DNA of 64,000 bases, from contig NC_088709.1 in the NCBI RefSeq assembly GCF_963576615.1, positions 14,514,764 to 14,578,763 of the forward strand. Reading direction: 5' to 3'. The notes under the pieces are model-generated. The model was not told where the DNA came from, ran no database searches, and saw only the letters and a list, made by a program, of their open reading frames with translations. Position 1 is the first letter of the stretch. Every line of letters starts with the position of its first letter. Position numbers and translations under genes: made by a program. This DNA comes from Watersipora subatra (Eukaryota; Bryozoa; Gymnolaemata; Cheilostomatida; Watersiporidae). Shown here one piece after another: positions 34,701-46,782 of this stretch.

Positions 34701-37700
34701 GTAAGGCAAAACAACAGGATCTTTTTACTATGAAAAACTGTTCTACCTGTTTGTCGTCCATTTGTACCCAGGGGTCAAGGTTAGGATAAAATATAATTTT
34801 CGACAATACTCCAACTTGTGCCATTCAGTTTGGTAGACCGACGATGTAACACCTGCACCAATCGATCGCCTCTAAGTATTTATAAACAATTGCGCAGCTA
34901 TCCTACTTTATGCTTTTTTGATGATCTATTCTGACAAACTAGAATGTCGCAAAAGTTATATATAATAAGTATAATGCTATATGCAAGTTTGCAAGTGCGG
35001 CGAGACAAACTAACTCGTCCAGTTGGACAATTTACGTTATTTGAAATTTTTTACGATTGGTACAAAGCAAAAAATTCACGTAGTTTTTTTACGTTATCTG
35101 GAATTTACGTTATAGGAGTGTCTACTGTATACCCTTTTCCCAACTGCACATGCTAAATGGTGTACTAATTGATACATTGCTAACATGAGCTACGGTGTCC
35201 CTGTTATAAAATATTTTTCACCTTCTCTCTCTTCGTCCTGGCCACACTAGGGCGAATTTGTTTTCAGCCATATAATATCAACCAAAATTTCTCTCAAAAT
35301 TAAAATTTGGCGATTGTTGTACTGATTACAATGAAATCACTAAAATGTTGATATGCTATTTGCCGAAATCCCTTCCACAACGCCGGAAAGAGATATGCAA
35401 TGCTCGATATTTAAGTTCAGCGTTATTCATTATGGTAAAAACGGATTCGCAAACAGATAAGCGATAGAATTTTAGTTAAAATTTTGAAGTTTTGTAAAAT
35501 ATATACTAAAACTCTCTTCAAGTATGTGCTTAGTAAGTAAAATTCATTTAAGTTAGATATACATAGCAATATATATACCGGTATATATATTACTATATTT
35601 GCGATAGCTTCTCAAATAGAAATGTTTTTTAAATTATGCTATACAACAATAATTAACCAAAAAAGAAAAAAAGGCAACAGTGAGCTACTAAAATTGAACA
35701 AATGGTTTGACAAATAATGTTAAAATACTTTTCTCTGCAAAGAGAACGGTTATTATGTGGAAGATTGTTAAAACAGCAAGCAATGATATTTTCGAAACAA
35801 TTGTTAGTGGTTGTATGCAATTTGTTCATATCACGTAAGTTGAAATAAGTTGAAAACCTGTAAATGTTATGTAGAAAATGAAGACACAAGCCATGAAAGA
35901 TCTCGAAACCTATAACTGGCGTAAAACCAACATTTAGCGTAGATAAAGTCAAAAGATGCAAAGATTTGGAAGGATCATTCGTTGGATTAAGAGATGCTGC
36001 AATATGATGTAGATTTGCAATTAGTCGAAATGCTCTTTTTGCAACAAAAATAGCTCATTTGTGACATATCTCGGATTTAGATTATAATAAATGTGTATAC
36101 CATAGACATTATGGCAAAAGATAAATTGATAATAAAATACAATGGCAGATTTTGAGTTTATGTATGATCTGCACACTGAAGCAGAGTCAATGACTTATTG
36201 ATCTTGCTACAAATAGTGTCAAGATGATTACTCCAAGGAAGTCGGTCAGTCAAAACAAATCCTATAGCAAATCCTAGGCAATCTACAAGTGATAGATTGA
36301 CTGTTAAACTTAAACCATAACTGTCATGTACAGCTTTCATCATTCTTTCTAGGCAAATTAGACACGCTGCTTCTGATTTTGCACTCAAAGTAAAGATTGG
36401 TCCACTAACTTTCAGTCATGAAGGCGTTTTTACAGCGCTTCAATATAAGTGTCGAAAACAACACGATCGACACAGCAAGCTCCGCCCATAAATATGTGAC
36501 GTATGCTAGTTTTTTAGGAACGGAAGTTGGGGATATTTAGTCCGATTTAAAATGATAGAGATGGGTGTCTTAAAACCCATTATTATCTAAATTCAGCCTT
36601 CAAAATAATCTCGGTTTCTTATGAAATGTAGATGAGCTATTTGACATTGCCCGTAGCCTGTTACAGGATGTTTAATAGGCTGAACGCTGAGAAAAATGAG
36701 CTCGAAAAAGCGTGATAACAACGCTAGCTTGTGATAAAATCGCGTTTTTTGAGCTCATTTTTCTTGACCTTCAGCCTATTAAACACCCTGGTTTACAGTA
36801 CCATAGGTGTATGCAAAGTTTCTTGGAATAAATCTGAGAAGATTATATATATATATATATATAAATAATCTTCTCAGACTTATTTTGTTTTTACTATTAA
36901 AAATAGTACTGGAGCAATAAGAGACCCTGTGGAACACCAACATCTATTTCTTGCGTCAAATATTTTTTGTCATTCATGACAACCTTTTGTAAAAATACGC
37001 TTGAGGTATTTGCAAGGAATTACTTTTAAAACCAGCAAATTTTAGCTTATGAAATGATATTTTGTGATTGGCACAGTCAAAAGCTTTGCTAAAATTCCAA
37101 AGCATTAAGGAAATCTTTTTATCTCTTGTTTTAATGTCTATACGGTCTGAGATTAGTTTATGAACAGCATCAGGGCATGAGTGACTGTTTTTGAAACCAC
37201 ACTGATAAGGATGTAAAATATCATTTTTGGGCAAATAAGAGTAGATGTGGATATTTAGGTACTTTCAAAACTATAAAATAGGGAGTGGTGAGATAGGGCT
37301 GAAATTTGAAAAGTCTTATTATCTCTTCCTTTGAACTAAAGAGTAACCCGTCCATGCTTTCATGTAGAAAGAAAACAGCTATCAATCAATGTTCTGTTAA
37401 ACGCATCAGTAGTAATAGGTACAATGAAAGAGTTGCTTTTAACATCTTCACAGAAATATTGCCTAAGCCTGTTGCTTTTGAATTGGGTATGTTACTGATG
37501 CATTTTACCAAATCACGAGAAATAAGTTTTAAAAACTCTTTAACTGTGCTTTTCAAATCAGTGTTTTGACAAGACAAATAAGAATTAGCTGACAGTAAAA
37601 CTTAGCTTGAGAGTTTACTTGCATCAGACACAAAATGCAAGTTTCATTCTGAAGCTGCCAAACAAGTGCCACAGTTTTGAGGTTTTTTATCTTTCACATT

Positions 37701-40700
37701 CAAAGTTTGCCAAGGTTTACGCGCATCCCTAAGTCTTGACTGTTTGAAAATTTTGTCAATACAATATGTTTCTTTTTCCTTTTAATAAAACTAGTGGCAA
37801 AATGTTTTTGTAAGCAGTCTAGTTTCCAGTTTTTTAGCTTTTTCTCCACTTTATCTTTTGCTGTACCTCTCTGTCAAACCAGATAGGTAAGAATTCTGAT
37901 TGACTTTTCTAGTTTAAGAGGTGCCAACTTATTGACAGCTAAAGAAAACTTTTGAATAAATAGACTAATCTTGTCATTAGTGTTATTTTCAATCAGAATA
38001 TCATTCCATCTGATGGAGGAAAACTCATTTGAAATATTGTCGGGTACAAATCTGGAGTAATACCAATAGGTGAGTTTCCGGAGAAATGAGTTATGTGTGC
38101 CACCAATATTTTTTAGAACAAATACCAAATTATGATCACTCATAGACAATTTAAGTAGCCTACTTCAAAAGATTTAGCGTGATAGGAGAAATTATTGTAC
38201 ACATGATCAAATAAGGTTGAAACGTTTGCAGGTACTTTTGTTGGTTCACCAATCAGATGTTTTAAAAACGAAGAATTACATATTTTGCTTTCCAACTAAA
38301 GCTCTCTCTTTTTTGTTCAACAAATTGACATTGAAATCACTCAATATCAAATTTTTTTTAGTGTTGCTGTGACACTCTTTCAGTAAGTCTAAAAAATTTT
38401 CTATTAATCTACTCTTGAATTTAAAAGCCTATAAACAAAAGACACTATTTAAGGTCGCGAAAAGACTGGAATGACTTTAATGAAAAGGCTTTTAGCATCT
38501 ATTTCATTAATTGCAAATTCTAAACACTTGAAATTAATGAAGCGGTGAATATAGCATAACAAGCCACTACCCTGGGTATAGTTCTTATCATTTCTTATGA
38601 TATCGTAATCGGAAATTTTAAAGTAATCATCACCATGTCAGCTTCAAAAAATATCTCGAAAAATAAATACCGGTAACTTTAAATTTATACTTGAAAACCA
38701 AATACTTAACTTGATTCATTTCAGAAAATAAACCTCTAATATTCAAAGGGGCAATGGAAAATCCTTTAGAGAGATCCATCATTCAAGAAGTTCGGCATGA
38801 CATAAACGATGAGCTGATGGTATACTTATGCCATGTGAGATGGCATTTTGGTAGAATAGGGATGAAGAAAGCTTAACCTTCAAGGACCTCAATATTTTAC
38901 CATCTTTGAACAATCTTTAGATAAAGGTATTAGGGTCAATATCTTTGATACCTTGAATAATTTTATTGTCATCTACATCGAGTGGCACACTCTTAGCAAT
39001 AACAATATTTTTTAAGAGAATCCGGATCAATGGATATTCTGCAGGACAACATCAAACGGATCAGATTTCCAGCAATGCGTAACTCGTTTAGCGATGTTTC
39101 GTGATTGGGACTAAATCATAATCCTAGGATTGTCTGACTTGAAGTTGTAACTAGTTACGGGCTCAATGATCGATGGCCCGTATTGACTGTTAATAGCTTT
39201 CCGTACCGTGCCTTGGTTAAATTATCTATGTAAAGAAAAGTTTGATAGAATTGAAGCCCCAATGTTGTTGTTTCCAACAAAAGCACTTTGCTGTTGTTTA
39301 CGCTGAACTGATTGTTTGACAGCTGTGACTTGAACCTGTTGATCAACATCCATTATGGTAATATTTGAAGTTTAAAGCATATTTAGTTTGTTGCATGATT
39401 TACTTTTTGGGTTTAAACACATTGTGGCATTTGTTGATAGTTTCCGGGGTGTTTGACCTTAGACATTTCTAAGGTCAAACACCCCGGAAACACTGAAGAT
39501 TCATTTTTGTTGTTTCAGCATAAGAACTTTCAAGTTCTTTGAGCTCATCAGGCAATGATTTTTGCATAACTAGTAGTTTGTTATCAAACTGGTTTGATGA
39601 CCATAATGAACAGTTGATGAACTCAGCCTTAAGATTCTTTGTGGAAGTAGATGTTGATTGTAACTTGTCAATTTTTGCTTCCAATTCAACAACTCTGTAG
39701 ATTAGGAATTCTACTGTAGTAGTCAATTTCAAGCAGCTCTTATATGTTTTGTGGCCTTTTTCAAAGTAGTGTATGAAGCACTTGTTGAGGCTTCATGATT
39801 AATTGTAGACAGACACAGGGGGGGCGCTGATTGAATACATGATGAAGAATTGGATGAAGACAACTTTGAAAGTTCACCAATGAACTTTGTTTTTTTGCTC
39901 ATTAAGAGCCTTCTCTTGATCGTCTGTTAAAGTGGTTAATATCTTTTCATAGTGGGAAAAGATGTCAAGATTTGTAAGCTTGTTCACAAGTATTCTACTC
40001 GTAGTGTTGTAAAACTTCAGATTACACAATGTTGGAATATTGGAGTGAACAACGAGACCAGAATGGTCTATATTCTTCTTGATCGACTTCACTTTATAGT
40101 GGAATGATAAGTAAATCATAAAACCAAACTTGAAAACCTCATGAATGGCAGCAGTACAACATATTATTCTTTGCGGGTTTTTAAGCTTACCCAGAATTTT
40201 GTAGGTAGTTTTAGTCCTTTTGGTGTGATCTATTTTTTGTGCAAAGATTTGATCCTGGACAAGACATATGAAAGCCGACTGGATTTTATTATTTTACTTG
40301 TTTCTTCTTCAGAAATGTGACTGTCTAATTCATCTATCTGCCCTTTTTTATTAGTATCAAAACATGATTTTTCCTTCCCTTTTGATTTATCAGTCTTTGC
40401 TTTACTGAATGTTTTCAAACTTTAAAAGAACAGTGGAGAGAGCACAAATTATACAGCCCGTTGTGACATTGCGCCCAAAGCAACTCTCACAATACTATAT
40501 ACATATCATACATAGTGCTGCACGATATCTTTGCATGTACACTCGATTATTTGGTCTCAAAATACATGTATATCGAATATCGAAAAATATCAAACATTGG
40601 AGTTGTCTTCTTTCGATATATAGTGTTAGGCTTTGACATGAACGATATGAGAGGATATTGGTTAATATCGGTTGAAAAACAGGAGTTGTCACCTCGTTAC

Positions 40701-42742
40701 AATAAAGAAAAAAGACAACTCCATTTTTGCAAAATAAAATCAGCCGATACTTCGATAAAATATCGTCTTTGATATTCATATCGACTTGAAAACTGACCAA
40801 ACATAAAATCATCCACTGAAATATATCATCATATCGAATTATAGCGTGTTATCATGCAGCACTAATCATACACAATACTACATTTTTAGATCGCTTTTCG
40901 AATTTAGTCATCAAATCAGGCATCATCTAAGTTGATCGATTTAATGTAATATTAATAGATTTATAAACATGTTTGACAATGTGACTAAACAAAGAGAAGA
41001 AGTATAACTCTTTAGAAACTGATGCATCATCACCAATAACCTTTTTAAGCAAGAAACAATCTTCTAACTGTACTCTAGGGATGAGCAGTTTATGGCATTA
41101 AAGTTTTTACATACTTACAGATAGAAATGTTATTGTGTATCCAAAAGTTGCCAGAAGGAGGTTGCATAGTATCCGCTAAAATAATAAATGCTAGGGCATA
41201 GAACTTTAGAAAGATTACGACTTTATTTATGCATGTGGTTGTAATAAACTTTATTGATTTGGAACCTTAGCTTTCAACCACAACACCAGCATGAAGTCTT
41301 AAAACTAATGCAAGTACATGTAATCAATACAAAAGTCCAAAACTAATCAAACGAATTGCAACATTGCCAAGTTTCCACTGTAAAATTAGAAGCAAATAAA
41401 AAACAAGAACATACAGATTAAAAATATAGTATAAAAATTCATAACTAGTAACTTTTGCTTCCTGGTAAATATTGACAAATAACTTGGAAACTTTCTGTAA
41501 CAATAATTCTTTCAGTAATAATCTATATACATGAACTTAAGTGTTTGTCTGTTGTTTTTCTGCCATCTGTCGTATGTCTAGTTATAGCAATAAAATATGC
41601 ACAAACCAAAAATGCTTTGTACTGAAGTTGAACTCAGAAACACCAGTTTTGCAAAGATGCGCACTAACCATAGCACCACACGACAACCTCACCATACTAT
41701 AGAATAATTGTGAACATACTTATTACACCTGCCATTTTTTACGGGCGCAAAAGTAAAATACGTGCCCAGACTTTCCCAAAGGCTTGCACTTGCAAAAATA
41801 TTATTGATTACCACTAGCATGCTTAAAGACCATGATTGCCTGAGAGATCATGATGCGTAACGATTATAAGAACAACTATTCCCAACCGTGGCAAAGTGGC
41901 TTCCAATCTGAGCATCTGCCAAATTTATGGAGCCGGTTCCAGTAAAATGCCATTTTTTTAATGCTTACTTCAGATGAATGGATGCGGCTCTTATTATAGT
42001 AAAGATTTAGCCTAGACTAGCTTTTGTTACTAGCTTAAGGTACTCAAACTCATCGGGTAAAAAAACTTAGCCAATGGCAACTACATTACCCACCATCATT
42101 TATAAGCTGTTTCAAATTTTGAACGATTGTGTAGCTTATATCTGTGCAATGCCGGGCATTCACCTCATAATAAAATAATGACATGTTACAGTTGTACATC
42201 GAAATAAAGATATGTCATCATTTTAAACTTATATAAATTATAACTATTGGTATAAACTAAATCATATATATAAACAAACATCTATTTCTTAATTTTTAAT
42301 ATGACTTCCTTCTATAATAAACTAAAGTGTCAACACCGTAACTTACTTCATGGGATAGCTGAAACCTCCTGAGCAGTAAAATGCAGGAGAAAGCCATCAG
42401 AAGAACCACAACAGATAACGAGCTCAACCCATATTTGAATTTCCGAGCGATTTCCTGTAAAAAACTGTGTTATCTATGGGCTTATAAAAACATGATTACC
42501 AATAATAACAATGTCAAGGAGAAAATTTTACAAAATACAGCAACATTGTAAAATCAGATAACGACAATCATTTACCAAAAGACTTTAACGTGTAATAACT
42601 GTAATCAGGGTAAACCTAAAATGATAAACTAAATAACTGTCATGCAATATAGCCATGAGAATGAGTGCTATAGGGTATATCTCACGCATTCTCCTATTGG
42701 AAGACCACAATCCAACAGTTCCACTTCATTTGTTGTATTCAT
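28774..42742 (-). CDS. Class E-like (cAMP-receptor-like) 7TM receptor, copy B
   Basis: Mirror paralogue of the gene at 13122-19833. Exons (minus): 42686-42742 (start), 42347-42454 (TM1), 31978-32047, 31763-31850 (TM3), 31450-31584 (TM4/loop), 30936-31062 (TM5), 30264-30405 (TM6-TM7), 29720-29854 and 28774-28856 (stop). Every exon is open with intact GT/AG borders, and lengths equal copy A except one codon fewer in the TM4 exon (FCW against PYCW). Many replacements are conservative (GTFSYVIWKTRKRS, GNAMLLLVINSLWG). A candidate exon matching 14385-14464 ends at 41494. About 9 kb of transposon debris lies in the intron between that region and 32047, so splicing must span it. The TM2 exon is unresolved as in copy A. 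The open exons argue against an old pseudogene. Confidence 0.62.
32402..33290 (-). mobile_element. tRNA-like/Helitron-like repeat, copy 7, private to arm B
   Basis: CTAG at 32402-32405 preceded by A, then a degraded hairpin core (gctcggcgttggccggc), then the family body. A tRNA-like stretch at 33125-33190 has a B-box-like gatcaattcggg. The TA-rich end is near 33290. It adjoins the point where arm A homology breaks (about 32385). Confidence 0.6.
33491..33530. repeat. (GT)n-rich microsatellite
   Basis: Short alternating GT/GC tract beside the 3' end of the non-LTR remnant. Confidence 0.85.
33775..34320 (-). pseudogene. Non-LTR reverse transcriptase C-terminal remnant
   Basis: Two frames, 34320-34087 and 34047-33775, read NLNWSTHISNILKDLRPAVG, LYNSIVNSKLIHCLESWDNS, ANILPIDKLYTLKL and YWNNLPDRLKKI. 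These are the conserved post-RT segments of jockey/CR1-like non-LTR elements and correspond to 49140-49680 of the better copy. A frameshift and stops separate them. Confidence 0.7.
34330..36150. other. Unassigned DNA inside the non-LTR debris
   Basis: No recognisable protein. The right end of a possible TIR element is near 35127 (gttataggagtgtctactg before TA), but I cannot find a matching left end. (TA)n-like sequence occurs at 35560-35595. Confidence 0.35.
36655..36796. repeat. MITE-like inverted repeat, arms about 55 bp
   Basis: Left arm ...gtttaataggctgaacgctg, aaaaatgagctcgaaaaagc; right arm ...gcgttttttgagctcatttt, cagcctattaaacaccctgg. It forms a hairpin with a short loop and carries no gene. 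It lies within non-LTR debris. Confidence 0.75.
36828..36880. repeat. Palindromic TA tract
   Basis: TCTGAGAAGATTA on the left and TAATCTTCTCAGA on the right enclose a (TA)n core, making a perfect hairpin. Confidence 0.85.
38150..40480 (-). pseudogene. Upstream part of degraded non-LTR element (EN N-terminus and ORF1-like)
   Basis: Minus-strand frames at 39349-39155, 39732-39475, 40119-39874 and 40418-40230 are Lys/Glu/Leu-rich, some with coiled-coil character (VVELEAKIDKLQSTSTSTKN). Position and composition suit an ORF1 upstream of the endonuclease/RT region, but I recognise no defining motif, so this is inference. Stops and gaps separate them. Confidence 0.35.
40513..40864. mobile_element. 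hAT-type MITE with 8-bp target duplication
   Basis: Ends TAGTGCTGCACGATAT and TAGTGCTGCATGATAAC are inverted. The 352-bp element is flanked on both sides by ATCATACA (40505-40512 and 40865-40872). Arm A has one copy of the target (15680-15687 in reverse complement), which confirms insertion after duplication. The inside is rich in ATCGATAT-type subterminal repeats. No transposase is present. Confidence 0.88.
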
Positions 42743-43739
42743 GATGCTTTTCTACTAAAAATAAAAAGAATGTATAATATTAAGTACTATGCAATGTGCA
42801 ATATGTACATGTCTTCCATGCTTAATAATTGCTTTTTCCACACTTTGAGAAAAGCTGTGAAACTTTTGTTTCTATTTTTAAAACTGTGGCATACCATATA
42901 TGGCCATTTTATAGAATTCCAACTCATGAGTAATGCCTGTTAGTAATTATTAATGCATAAGTAATGCATATTAGTAGTTAATAATGCATAAGTAATGCTT
43001 GTTAGTAATTATTAATGTATAAGTAATGCATAATAGTAATTATTAATGCATAAGTAATGCCTATTAGTAGTTATTAATGCATAAGTAATGCTTATTACCA
43101 TAGTTACTGTTTCCAAATTCAACTTCATGCACAATTTAACTAACGGAGGAAATTTGTCGACACTTGGAAACAATCTAAACTTACCCGGAGAAGCTGAAAC
43201 TCGCAACTAGTTATTTTCGTGAGAGTTTATGAAATTTATTTTGAGCAACGGGAGTATTCTATACTCCCTTGATCTATTTCCTTGATATAAATTAGGTAAT
43301 TGGTATTATCCTGTGGTCTTCGGTAAAATACTTCACTTACCGAATTTCATTTTTTATGGGAATGTTTAATCGGTTGACATGGTAACCACATTTTAAGGTA
43401 TTTTTGTGGGTTTAACAAGTAAAATATGATCAAGAATCAGGTGTTCTATCAATAAAATATGAATGAAATGTAAGGTCTAATACCATTGTAGATCCTTAGT
43501 AACTCTAGCTCCAGTAGTATGACTAGAAAGATAAAACAGAAGTGGATAAGTTACATTTTGTGGACAAGTTACATGCGACGATCGACTGTTTTGAGTGTAT
43601 GAATTGCGTTATGGGCTGAACAGAAGAGAGCTTAAAAACTGCCAATTTGCTGACAATATTTGTTTATGCATTGTTTGTATAACAAAATGTTTTTCTGGAC
43701 ATTTGAACTGACAGACATTGACTAGGAAAACATTGAATC

Positions 43740-43922
43740 AGATCTGGCTGCTTACCGGAACCACTTTACTCTGAAAGTGAAAGAGGAGGTCACTGTGAGT
43801 TCTACAGTTACATAAAGCATGAGGATGAGTTATCTGGTAGGTTCCTATCAACTTTAAAAGAACTATTGGTTAATGGCAACTTTCATACATGTGAGGATGT
43901 AAGGCACTCTGATGCAGAGTAG
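43740..43922 (+). pseudogene. gag-like fragment, arm B counterpart
   Basis: Mirror of the 12140-12406 fragment (stacataaagcatgagga... region), with several stops and shifts. It is kept in both arms and so is older than the duplication. Confidence 0.35.
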
Positions 43923-45372
43923 TTCGGAGAGAACTGTTCCAGCTGTTATATTGAAAAAGAGTCATGGCAGGAGCTAAAAGGGCTGCAAACCGGTCGTGCA
44001 AGTCCTTAAGACTATTTCTTTAAACTCAAAAAATTTAACATTATGCAAAATCAAATCGAAATTTGCCAAATTTAGAAATTCAATGAATTAGGTTTACCCT
44101 ATCATCCATGTGTTTAAGCCATGCAGGTATCTGTGAGCTTGTCTTGGTCCTACTAAAGAAAACAAGTTCATCAGGAGAGAAAACTTTGCCTCCATTATGA
44201 CTTATTCAGGTTGTCTTTTTCACATGAGCTTGATAACAAAAGCGGTTTTTTACAACTCTGGCTATGCCTTTTGGCTGGTACCAGCTTTTGATGTTTTTTT
44301 TCCATATAGAAGTTCTGCACCAGGGGTTTATAACAAAATGGTTAGTGAGCTGTAGTTCTTAAATGATAATTGCAGATATTTAGCAGAGGCTTGCTCCAGT
44401 CTTCACCGTGAGCAATGGCCACTGGCAAACTTTAAAACCAATACTTTATGAGATTCTCATCAAAGCCACTAATAATGATAAATATAGTATCAATAAATAA
44501 TATAAATCACTAATAATAATTCAACAACAGATATTCTAAATGGATATTCTTATATAGTTGGTTGTTTGATTACTTACTGATCTAGCCAAGAAAACAACCT
44601 AACTACAATGGTTGCCTAGCCCTGAATGGCAACCATTTAATACCACTTTTTAAGTTAACTGTTACAGTTAAACTTAACAGTTCTTTGTGATAAATATATT
44701 ACATAGTAAACAGTTTCTGGCTTTCTGCCAACTCGGTATAGTAGACACATACTGTAAAATCTCTAATTCAGTTCCATGGCACTCTATTTTTGCACTTTTT
44801 ATCTATTGCTTGCAATTAATCTATGATGATCAAATAACCTTCATTGCAATTTGTTGGAGCTTGAAATATTTTTATTTCACTCTAAATTGAAGGCATACGG
44901 TAAAACCTCTAATTAAACGCCATGGCACTCTATTTTTCAAGCTTTCTTCTAGTGTGGCGGTCAATTGGAGGTGGCGTTCAAATAGAGGCTGGCGTTGTAC
45001 TTTTCAAATAGCTTGTCAGAATTTTGGGAAGATAAATTTAGCCCTTTTACGGGCGAAGCAAATGCCACCTATATTTTGTCCTTTCTGGAGGTTCCAAACC
45101 GTTCATAAACCGTTCCAAAAGGTTTATGAACGGTAGTCCGTTAATAAACCTTTTGGACGCAATAAATCTGATAACTTACCTCCGACTTGTCAAAGATCTC
45201 TAAATAAAATATGTATAGGGAAGCCGAGAAATATCTCCACCATTTGTTATTTATTGCTTGCAATTATTCTGCGATGATATTATAACCTGTGCCTTGCTTT
45301 GCAATTTGTTAGAGCATTCAATTTTTAATTTCATATTAAATCATCAAAACATACTTTTATTTTATATTCATA

Positions 45373-45800
45373 CTAGCTGCGCTACCAGGTTTTGCCCGAG
45401 TATTAATAAAAATCAGCTTATAAACAATGAGAAGTAATGAGAGCTATTAGCTATTAATAAGTATAAGTAACTTGCTATTAACCTGGCAGATTGCCAATAG
45501 GAAATTTTAGCAAGCTACTTAACTAATGACAACCACTTACTTACACTATCACCCTGCATGGTATGCAAAGCTGTTGGGTATGTGCTCCCATATAGTGACT
45601 TATATCAGCGTGCAAGCGACTCATTCTCTGTGGCCTATTGAATAGGGTGTCAGGCTGGTGAACGGTAGGGTCTGAGGTCAAACCTTTTTCGGTACAGAAT
45701 TTTTATTCCAAGATTTTAGTAGCTATAGCTGGAGGGACCCACACACATACGCACATATCCACGTACTTTGAGAAATATATATATATATATATATATATAT
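45373..45800 (-). mobile_element. tRNA-like/Helitron-like repeat, copy 8
   Basis: CTAG (45373-45376) preceded by A, a degraded hairpin (accaggttttgcccgagt), and a tRNA-like stretch on the plus strand at 45630-45700 (tggcctattgaatagg A box, aggtcaaacc B box). It ends in tactttgagaaat followed by (AT)n. Confidence 0.62.
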
Positions 45801-46016
45801 AGATTTAACAATGCTGAATAACAGCTTATTGCACTCATTGAGATATTTGTTACAATTTGCAGCCAAAACAGGCTTTTTTTGTGCAATAGAAGAGGAGTTA
45901 TGAGCGTCGCTCCATTGTAAGCTGTGTTAAGATTGCTGTAGAAACGTAATGATGCTATTAAACAATAGCTATAAATCTGCAAATTTATAAGTTATATCAT
46001 GATAATCTAACAAATG

Positions 46017-46208
46017 CTACAAATATATATTCATGAACAAGTGACATAAATGAACCATACTTATAGTACATGCAGAAACAAAAATTGTCGTTGTTAAAAC
46101 AAAAGTATTTCCATCGTTTGCTCGGGTAGCTGCGTTCTAATTTTTGCTTTTGATGGAACTAACATCTTTTGGTTGTCCAATACCTTCCACAATGTTTTCT
46201 GACCTCAT
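46017..46208 (-). pseudogene. Small ORF with hydrophobic C-terminus, nested copy
   Basis: Reads MRSENIVEGIGQPKDVSS, an internal stop, then TTTIFVSACTISMVHLCHLF and a stop. It parallels 8833-9027 and 50005-50199. The shared frame across three transposon copies suggests it was once translated. Confidence 0.4.
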
Positions 46209-46782
46209 CTCATCTTCTGCACTGCTGAACAAGTTGATATTAGCGTCCAAACTGTTTTTTGGCAGAACAATACTTTTACAAGTTGCATTCAGCACAAATG
46301 CAATGTGTTAAAACTTACTCGCTCAACACAACCTTGACCTTAAAACTAGTCATTCATCTACCATCGTAAATGTAAACCACCTTTACATACGTACATGTAC
46401 TTCGAAGTATTGAGACTGCGTTAAACGAGGAACTACTATTAGCCTTAGACAGTTATTAATTATTTTTATGATGTTGCTTTCAATGTTTTAACAAAAAAAT
46501 GAAAAACTTTGGAATTGAACAACAAGAAAATTACTTGTTACCGATGTAAACAACTCATTGTTAACACGATTTTGTTGACACTTTTCTACTGATCAATTGA
46601 TATTATGGGTTCCTGAAGATCAAAGAATGTTAAAGTGGCAGTCAAGCGGAGGTGGTGTTCAATTAAAGAGTGGTGCTATAGTTTTCCACTCTTCTCTCCG
46701 CATGGCAGTGAATTAGAGGAGTTGTTCAAATAAAGGTGGCGTTTAATTAGAGGTTTTACAGTATTTTTATTTTATAATTGCA

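Larger units (their letters stand above)
36158..38149 (-). pseudogene. Degraded non-LTR element: EN/RT remnants
   Basis: Minus-strand frames in order: 38149-37874 (MSDHNLVFVLKN, like the SDH motif of the endonuclease, then a linker), 37577-37386 (SNIPNSKATGLGNISVKMLK, RT entry), 37234-36974 (HPYQCGFKNSHSCPDAVHKL and LWNFSKAFDCANHKI, RT motifs 1-3, with the usual FSKAFD) and 36388-36158 (TDRLPWSNHLDTICSKINKS, post-RT). The YxDD motif is not found and may lie in lost sequence. It overlaps in protein position with 33775-34320, so at least two non-LTR copies are mixed here. Confidence 0.65.
44897..46761 (-). mobile_element. TIR transposon nested in arm B
   Basis: A 1,865-bp element with inverted ends CGGTAAAACCTCTAATTAAA and CTGTAAAACCTCTAATTAAA (one mismatch), continuing ACGCC on both, flanked by TA at 44895-44896 and 46762-46763. 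Arm A keeps the single-TA empty site at 9674-9675. It contains the small ORF 46017-46208 (minus, with stops) and a tRNA-like repeat (45373-45800). Confidence 0.85.

Noticed and set aside
34370..35127. Complete TIR transposon
   Set aside because: A right-end-like terminus precedes TA at 35128, but the only similar sequence on the left is in direct, not inverted, orientation.
39530..39555. Minus-strand CTGATGA with GAAAG downstream
   Set aside because: The intervening bases do not form a stem II and the closing core is GAAAG without stem III. Chance in non-LTR coding debris.
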